64,000 nucleotides of DNA, from assembly GCA_001986395.2 (NCBI GenBank), contig MQVO02000046.1:62001-126000 (forward strand). Direction: 5' to 3'. Shown here one piece after another: positions 57,603-64,000 of this stretch. This DNA comes from Irpex lacteus (lineage: Eukaryota > Basidiomycota > Agaricomycetes > Polyporales > Irpicaceae). The position numbers and the translations under genes were made by a program. How positions within the stretch are numbered: the stretch's first letter is position 1; every line of letters starts with the position of its first letter. A model generated the notes under the pieces. It did not search any database. It saw nothing but the letters and a program-made list of their open reading frames with translations, and had not been told where the DNA came from.

Positions 57603-57680
57603 GACGAGCTGTGCTGTGCTGTGTGCGGGAAGAGCTATGGACGGATCGCTGGACGTCATGGACATCTCAATTGTAAGTTT
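57602..57680 (+). pseudogene. C2H2 zinc-finger fragment
   Basis: The frame MDELCCAVCGKSYGRIAGRH holds a CxxC and, 12-15 residues later, His residues (RHGHLN), as in a C2H2 finger. It is followed by a possible GTAAG donor after HLN. No further fingers are in frame. A related stretch (cggatcgctggacgtcatg) recurs at 58037-58055 without the Cys pair. Confidence 0.45.
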
Positions 57681-58032
57681 GGTTAAGCGTCCAGTTGACC
57701 ATAGACCGAGCGGATAGTTGACGAGTCCTAGACACGATGGGCGTTGAGCGTTGGCGTTGCATTCTTCGTTCCGTGGTTGTAGATGGTGGCTTGCATTATT
57801 CAACACGGGTGTTTCGGGTTGGCGAACGGGAAGAGAGGCGGTAGAGGGAGTGGGCGATGAGCAGGCTGTCGTTTGAGCGTATGTGGCGTGAGGGAGCAAT
57901 AAGCCTGAGGTGTTTGAGGAGGTTTAGGGAAGGTCTGTGCATGCAACGTCAGCCAAGGTTTGCATAGGACGAAAGACCAGTTCCCAATCGTAAGGAGAAT
58001 TCAGCTATGAGACGTACATACGTACATATTTC

Positions 58033-58400
58033 AGACGGATCGCTGGACGTCATGCATCGTGGCGATCACGGACACATCACCTCCGCGATCTGCTTGTACA
58101 TGTGTTGCTCGTGGCCAAGAGTCTCATTGGCCAAGCCAACAATCGACGAATCCTAGTCAAGGGCCACCGCCTCTTTACTCTTGAGCGTTGCATTCTCCGT
58201 GCCGTGGATGATGGCTCCATTTGATGCGAAGAGTGTTTCGGTTCGTGATATGCGAGCGGGACGAGAGTGAAGGAAGGAAGGAAGGCGGGAGGGAGTGTCG
58301 GCTGGGCTGGACGTGCCGTTTGAGATTTGAGAGTGGGGTGGGCTTGGCGTGCGCATGGATGTGTGGTCTGTGAGAGCAGTCATAAGCAAACATGGCAAGC
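58033..58400. pseudogene. Decayed zinc-finger related fragments
   Basis: The plus-strand stretch at 58033-58070 repeats part of the 57650 segment. On the minus strand 58270-58340 reads SNLKRHVQPSRH, the end of a C2H2 finger (Leu-x2-His-x3-4-His spacing), without the Cys pair in frame. Confidence 0.35.
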
Positions 58401-59000
58401 AGCGAGACGAGTGTACTCTCTCACTGAATTGCCAGTGATAGATGCACTTCATCGATGATTCATTCACTCGAAGTGTCACCGGGGCGTCTTCCCAGTTGGG
58501 TGGTCAAACGTCCGGAGTCTGCCTCAGCCAGCGACTCGCCATCCCTCCATCCCGACTCTCCATTCCACCATTCTCCTCGTCTTCAGCGATGTGCTTGCCC
58601 AGAGATCACGCCGAGAGACTGGGGTACACCGCGATCCCACAACACGAAATGAAATGGAAGACGCAGAAGAAGAAGAAGAAGAGAAGCCAATTGCAAGCCG
58701 AGCGCCTTCATCATCGGGAGGTTCGTGCGAGCGACATCTCCTCCTGACATCGCCCATCTCCTTGTCATCATGCACGAGCTAATCCCATCTCGACTCAGGG
58801 TCCGAGCTTGTTTGTACACTCACGATATATATATATCTTCGAGAGAGATGCCGGGCTCTTCTCTTGAGCTTCTTCCCTCCCTCTCTCCCCGACGTTAGGC
58901 AAGAGGACAGGCCGCGACAGCCGTGGTACAGAACGACTGCCGACGACTAACTGACTGACGGAGAAGACTTGTCTCTGGATCTGCAGGAACGACTCCAACG
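58401..59000. other. Upstream region of the DUF2235 gene
   Basis: Contains a (TA)n run at 58828-58839 and a purine-rich block near 58655-58685. No gene was supported. Confidence 0.4.
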
Positions 59001-62000
59001 ATGGCCTCTGGATCTACTATATCTCCATCTACCCCCGCTGAGGGACCGTCTGCCTCTGGGTTCACGATAGCAGTCGAACCTACGGCCTCTAGTATGACCG
59101 CTACGACGCTCGTTCACGACCCTTCTGCCTCTTCTACTCTTCCCTCCTCCTTTCCTGTCTCTGCCTCTACGTCCAAGATGAGTGGGAACGGCGCTCATGA
59201 GAAGGAGAAGGAGAATGCGAAGGAGAGTGGAAATGTGAAGAAGGAGAAAGAGCTGAAGACACTTCCGAAGATCATACCCCCGCCGAAAGACTCGAACGGG
59301 AGGAAGCGGCCGAGGACGCTTGTGTTGTGCTTTGATGGGACGGGGGACCAGTTCGATGCTGATGTACGTTCTCGTCTCTATTCTCGCGATCGTTTGGTTG
59401 TTTGCTATTCCTCTCCTCTCTTCTCGTTTGTTTGCTATTCCTCTTCTCGTTTACCTCTGGTCTTTCTGCCTCTCGTGCCCGCTTCCTTCATCCACTTTCT
59501 CTTTCCCCTCTCCCCTCCCTCTCCCCTCCCTCTCCCCTTCCACTCTCCCCTCCCTCTCCTCTCCTCTCCCACTCTTCTCCCGCACCTTATCCCACGAACT
59601 CCCTCTCTCCACTCTCTTCCACTCCCTCTCCCTTCCACTCACTCTCCCTTCCTCTCACTCTCCCTTCCACTCACTCTCCCTTCCACTCACTCTCCCTTCC
59701 ACTCACTCTCCCTTCCACTCACTCTCCCTTCCACTCACTCTCCCTTCCACTCACTCTCCCTTCCACTCACTCTCCCTTCCACTCACTCTCCCTCTTCCCC
59801 CATCCACTTACTCCCTCTTACACCCACTCGTGCTAACCCACTCGCCCCGCTATACGAACTCCCACTGACTCGCTCCGCTAAACGAACTAACGTTCTCCGA
59901 TCATAGAACTCAAACATAATCCAATTCTTCACCCTCCTCCAAAAATACTCCCCCACAGAACAGAGAGTGTACTACCAAGCCGGGATCGGGACGTATACTG
60001 TTCCTCAGGTGAGCTTCCTGCTCTTCCTCATCTGCTCCTTTTCCCACCTTCTTCGACTTCGATCTCTTTCTTCGACTTCAGTCTCTCTTCTCTTCCAACT
60101 CTGGCCTCTCGCTTTTAGCTTTCACTTCCCTTTCTCTCTTTTCTCTATCGCCTCTATTTCTCCGTCACCTCTATCACCCTCTCTTCCTTCCTTCATCACC
60201 CTTTTTCCCTCGCTCCCCCACCCTCTATTCCTCCCTCAACCCTCTATCACCCTCTCTCCTTCATCACTCCCCCTCCCACTCTTCGCTCCCCCACTCTCTC
60301 TCCCACTCTCCCTTTCTCTCCCTCTTTCGCTCCAGGCTCTACAGCCCGAGAAACTGACGACACGCTGACGCTTCGCTTCGCAGGTAGCAACCCCCCTATG
60401 GGCGAACATCTCCAAAGCAGTAGACGCAGCCGTCGCGTGGAACTTGGACGTGCATGTTATGGATGGGTATGCGTTTTTGATGCAGAATTGTACGTTCAGT
60501 GTTGCTTTCGTTAGGAATCTTTGCTAACTCATTGGCCCTCGCCTCCTACTCACTCTCCACCCCAACTCATGCTCAATCCTCCTCTTCCCTTACCCCTTCA
60601 CCCTTTCCCCTTCTACTCCTTCCTCACTCCCCTTCACCCCTTCCTACCCACCCACTCTCCCCTTCACCCACTCTTCCTACACCCCCCTACCATCCTCCCC
60701 TCTCGCCCCGCCGCACGCTCGCCTTACCCGCTCGCCTTACTCGCCTTACCCGCTCGCCTTACCCGCCTTACCCTTCACCCCTTCCCCTTCACCCCTTCCC
60801 CTTCACCCACTCACCCACTCCCTTCCCTTCACCCACGTCTGCCCACTCTCACCCCTCTTCACCCACTCCCCGTCCTTCCCCTCCTCCGCACTTCCTCCCC
60901 TGCCTCCACTTCCACTCCCACCGAACCTACGCTCCCGTCACGCACGCCACGCCCAAACGACGCTCCCTTCGGTCGCTCGCACGCAGACCAAGCAAACGAC
61001 AAAATCTGCATCTTCGGCTTCTCCCGCGGTGCCTACACCGCCCGCTCCCTCGCTGGGATGGTACACAAGGTGGGCTTGTTGCCTGCGGATAATCATCAGC
61101 AGGTGCGTTCTTATACCCTTCTACTCCTCTTTGCTCGCGATTGCTCGCTCACTCATTCGATTTTAACTTTGGCTACGAACATCTACTTCTGCTACGACTA
61201 CGAATGCTCACCTCGCTACGCTATGCTCGACACGCACAGGTCCCCTTCGCGTACAAGATGTACACGCGCACGGACGACGTCGGGTGGGAGCAGAGCGTCG
61301 CGTTCAAGAAGGCGTTCTCGATTGATGTGAAGGTCGAGTTTGTTGGGGTTTGGTGAGTCTTTTCGTTCTTTTCTTGCGATTTCTAGCAGAGTATACACTC
61401 CTCTATACTTCTATACCCCTACCGCCTGCCGTCGTAATCCATCGCCTCTCTGGACGCTATTCCCAACGAAGATACGTGTACACATGCATACACACTCCTC
61501 ATCGTCTCTCACACGATCGCTTCTCGTACCCTTCATCTTCTTCTCTCTCACCCTCGCACACTTGTACGACAGTTACTAACACCGTCTTTCCACCTACATA
61601 GGGACACCGTAAACTCAGTAGGCCTAATCCACCCCCGCCGCCTCCCCTTCGTCTCCAACAACACCGCAATCCGGTACTTCCGGCACGCCGTCTCCCTCGA
61701 CGAACGCCGCGCTAAATTCAAAGCTAACCTCTACAACCGGCCGACGAAGCGGGAGACAGGGCTAGGTGTGAAGGAGGGGGAGATGGATAGTCCAAGGGTT
61801 AGTCTTGGGGAGTTGGGGGAGGGTGAGGGGGAGGGTGGTGAGGGGATGAGGGAGGGAAGGAGAAGAGGGAGAGTGTTGGGGAGGAGATCTTGCATAGGGT
61901 TATGAGTGTTGGGGAGGTGATTGAGGGGCTGCCGTCGCCTTCTTCGTTGTCGACGACGTTTGGAGGAGCAGGGCTGAGGAAGCGGTTTGTGACGTCAAAG

Positions 62001-63355
62001 GCGAAGGGTGACGACCAGACGAAGGACATGAATACGAACACGAACGTCAAGACAGACACGAAGACAACGAAGCCAGCAAAGACCAAGCCGAAGAAAACCA
62101 AGAAGACGCAGAAGAAGAAGAAGACAGTCGACTCCGACTCAGACGAGAACGACGCGCGACACGAAGTCCTCCTGTACAGCGGCGATGACGATGATGACGA
62201 GTACGTGGGGAAGGATTGTGTTACCGAAGATGAGTGTGCGTGCGATGATGAGGGTGTTAGAGCTGAGGGACGGGATGGGGATGGGAGGGAGGGGAAGGAG
62301 GGGAGGAAGAAGGAGGTGCCGGAGACTGATGTGTTGGAGGTTTGGTTTGCTGGGTGTCATTGTGGTGCGTTACATCCTTTCTGAGATTCATTCTCAACGC
62401 TGACCAACTCTTTAACAACTCTCGTCTACCTCGATCCCTCTCGTCTATGTCGATTTGCTCCCTCTTGTCTGTTCGCTCACTTCCCCTCATCCTCTCTGCT
62501 CGCTCTAACAGACGTTGGCGGCGGCTCCGTCAAAAACGGCACGCGCCACAACCTAGCACGCATCCCTCTGCGGTGGATGATCCGCGAATGCTTCAAAGCC
62601 AACACCGGTATACGCTTCCACACCTCCCTTCTCAAGCAGGTCGGATTGGACCCTGAAAGTTTGTACCCCGTCGTGAAGGAGCGGCCGGGAGCTTTGTTCA
62701 TCGACGAGAGTGGTGGCGTTGGTGTTCGAGGCGGTGGTGGAGGTGGGGATGCAGCGGTAGTGAGGGAGGAAAGAACGGGGGATATCGAGACTGTGATACC
62801 TCAACGAGGCGAGGAGAGTGCCGAAGGCCCTACGTCGCCCAGTTCTCTGACACCTCTTGTCCCTTCCCCTCTTTCGTCGCCCCTCCCGACGAACCCTACG
62901 GAAGTGCGCGCGTACCTGGATAAACTCGCCACTGCGCCACACGGGGCTTTGACGGAGGAAGAGGAAGACCTCGCGGATGCGCTGTGTCCGATATATGACC
63001 AGCTTGATATTGCGAAGGTGTGGTGGACGTTGGAAGTTGTGCCGCTCGTGCAGAGGTACCAGAAGCCCGGGGTCGAGGGGTGGACCGACCGTGTCATGTG
63101 CGCGTCTCTCTTCTCTTGTTATCTTCCCTTTCGCGCAACAACTAACAACTCTTGTTTTCGCTATGTAGGATAAACAGAGGCAGAGGCCGTGACATACCTG
63201 AACCTTCCCTCTCTGAAGAGTTCCGCGTGCACCGGACAGTGGACATCCGAATGAAGGCGATTGGATATGTGCAGGACCGGAAGGGAGGTCTGAATGTCGG
63301 GAAGCCGTACGTACCGAAGGCAAGGTACAAGGCGACACCGTCTTGGGTTGATTGA
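59001..63355 (+). CDS. DUF2235 (Tle1-like) alpha/beta hydrolase
   Basis: Nine exons (59001-59363, 59907-60008, 60384-60489, 60987-61102, 61240-61352, 61602-61797, 61860-62364, 62512-63097, 63169-63355) join into 757 aa with all phases matching. A Ser/Thr-rich N-terminus and a Lys/Glu-rich stretch precede the domain. Domain landmarks are RTLVLCFDGTGDQFDAD, YYQAGIGTYT, ICIFGFSRGAYTARSLAGM (nucleophile elbow GFSRG), VEFVGVWDTVNSVG and EVWFAGCHCDVGGGS. These match DUF2235, related to bacterial Tle1 phospholipase effectors. A low-complexity insert (Lys/Asp/Glu-rich) splits the domain at about residues 360-520. Introns 1-3 are 543, 375 and 497 nt, far longer than others here. Substrate is unknown; lipase activity is inferred from the family. 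Confidence 0.88.
59625..59793. repeat. 16-bp minisatellite in intron 1 of the DUF2235 gene
   Basis: About ten copies of actctcccttccactc, nearly identical, lie inside the first intron. The whole intron is pyrimidine-rich on the coding strand. Confidence 0.9.
60560..60880. repeat. Polypyrimidine and cgccttaccc-type repeats in intron 3
   Basis: Blocks of ccttcacccc and cgccttacccgct recur many times within the third intron. The strand is over 80 percent pyrimidine by eye. Confidence 0.75.
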
Positions 63356-64000
63356 GTTCTTTGAATGTTCTATCTTGTGCTGCATATTTGCGCGGTATGG
63401 TTTCTCAAATCTTATTCTCACACTTGATCATATTTATGCTACCTTACTTGCTCTGCTGTCTCCAGTATTATCTGCTCATCTCACTGCTGCTTACTTACGC
63501 TGATAATTGCTTTGCTTTGCTACTTGTTTCCATGTCTCACTGCTATCAATGCTATGCATTTGCATTATCCTTTACGCTACACCAATGTAAATGCAGCTAT
63601 TGGCTATAGCTACTACTGTTAGCTTCAGAATCAAGGCCATTCGGACAAATCTCTACCATATGTCAGCTTCAGCTTGAGCAAGGATTCGATATGACTCATA
63701 GCAATACCGAGCATCCTTCAAGTTCCTACGGCAGGAGCCTTCAAACTGCGTCAGAAGAGAATTCCACGACGGTGGACATGGATCTCCACCTACCTGGGCA
63801 TCTGTAGGCTACGTTGCTCGTTTCCTATGTAGTGGAGGACCTCACAAGCAAGTAGCTTCTCCGTCCGCTGTGTAGTGGTTAGGTACGTCCGAAGCTAATA
63901 TTAGACACATCATTGTAATCTTCGGAGAAAACAATGGGGTTATCGCCATTTCCCGTCATTAAGCATCGCCAGCGGAGAATCTGCGTGTAAGTACCAGTTA
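63356..64000. other. No gene seen
   Basis: T-rich 3' flank of the DUF2235 gene (63356-63600), followed by sequence without frames of note up to the window end. Confidence 0.5.

Noticed and set aside
59402..59906. Long plus-strand open frames of Ser/Leu/Pro repeats
   Set aside because: They lie within intron 1 of the DUF2235 gene and are produced by the CT-rich minisatellite. The exon chain skips them cleanly.
61797..61860. Apparent frameshift in the DUF2235 gene
   Set aside because: A 62-nt intron (gttagt..ggaag) restores the frame exactly, so no frameshift is needed.
1..64000. CRISPR array, bacterial operon or prokaryotic defence island
   Set aside because: No regularly spaced direct repeats exist, and all recognised genes have spliceosomal introns, so the DNA is fungal nuclear.

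Overview
The window is nuclear DNA from a filamentous fungus, most likely a mushroom-forming basidiomycete (Agaricomycetes; Polyporales is a guess). The signs are many short introns (about 45-60 nt, GT..AG), a Plavaka-type transposon, expanded F-box-like and DUF6533-like families, and many small secreted proteins. Introns were placed by eye from splice sites and frame continuity. Models whose exon lengths sum to whole codons are given as such.

Layout. 1-8.2 kb: a decayed ATP-citrate lyase fragment, an intact-looking Plavaka transposase gene, its companion acidic ORF, then debris. 8.2-26.2 kb: an F-box-like protein, a seven-TM protein, two small candidate genes, a DUF6533-type membrane protein with an 18-nt micro-exon, a concentrative nucleoside transporter, a second F-box-like gene and a small unknown gene. 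27.3-29.0 kb: a tandem duplicated pair of Cys-rich secreted proteins with duplicated promoters. 29.6-45 kb: four paralogues (A, B, C, D) of a family with an HMG-box-like segment behind a possible mitochondrial presequence. B, C and D are head-to-tail and C is broken by a one-base deletion. Between A and B lie an F-box-like gene, a secreted repeat protein with dibasic sites and Pro-rich linkers, a LEA-like mitochondrial-type protein and another secreted protein. 45.1-46.5 kb: the conserved WD40 protein DCAF7/WDR68. 47.2-48.6 kb: a divergent pair of small Cys-rich secreted proteins. 48.7-58.9 kb: mostly gene-poor mosaic of diverged segmental repeats and C2H2 zinc-finger fragments, with one coiled-coil/TM gene. 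59.0-63.4 kb: a DUF2235 (Tle1-like) alpha/beta hydrolase whose introns have grown into long polypyrimidine and minisatellite tracts.

Few genes form an obvious pathway. The coherent themes are local tandem or inverted duplication of secreted and family-specific genes, and transposon or repeat activity. The two most interesting loci are the HMG-like paralogue array and the exon-per-repeat secreted protein at 34.2-35.7 kb.
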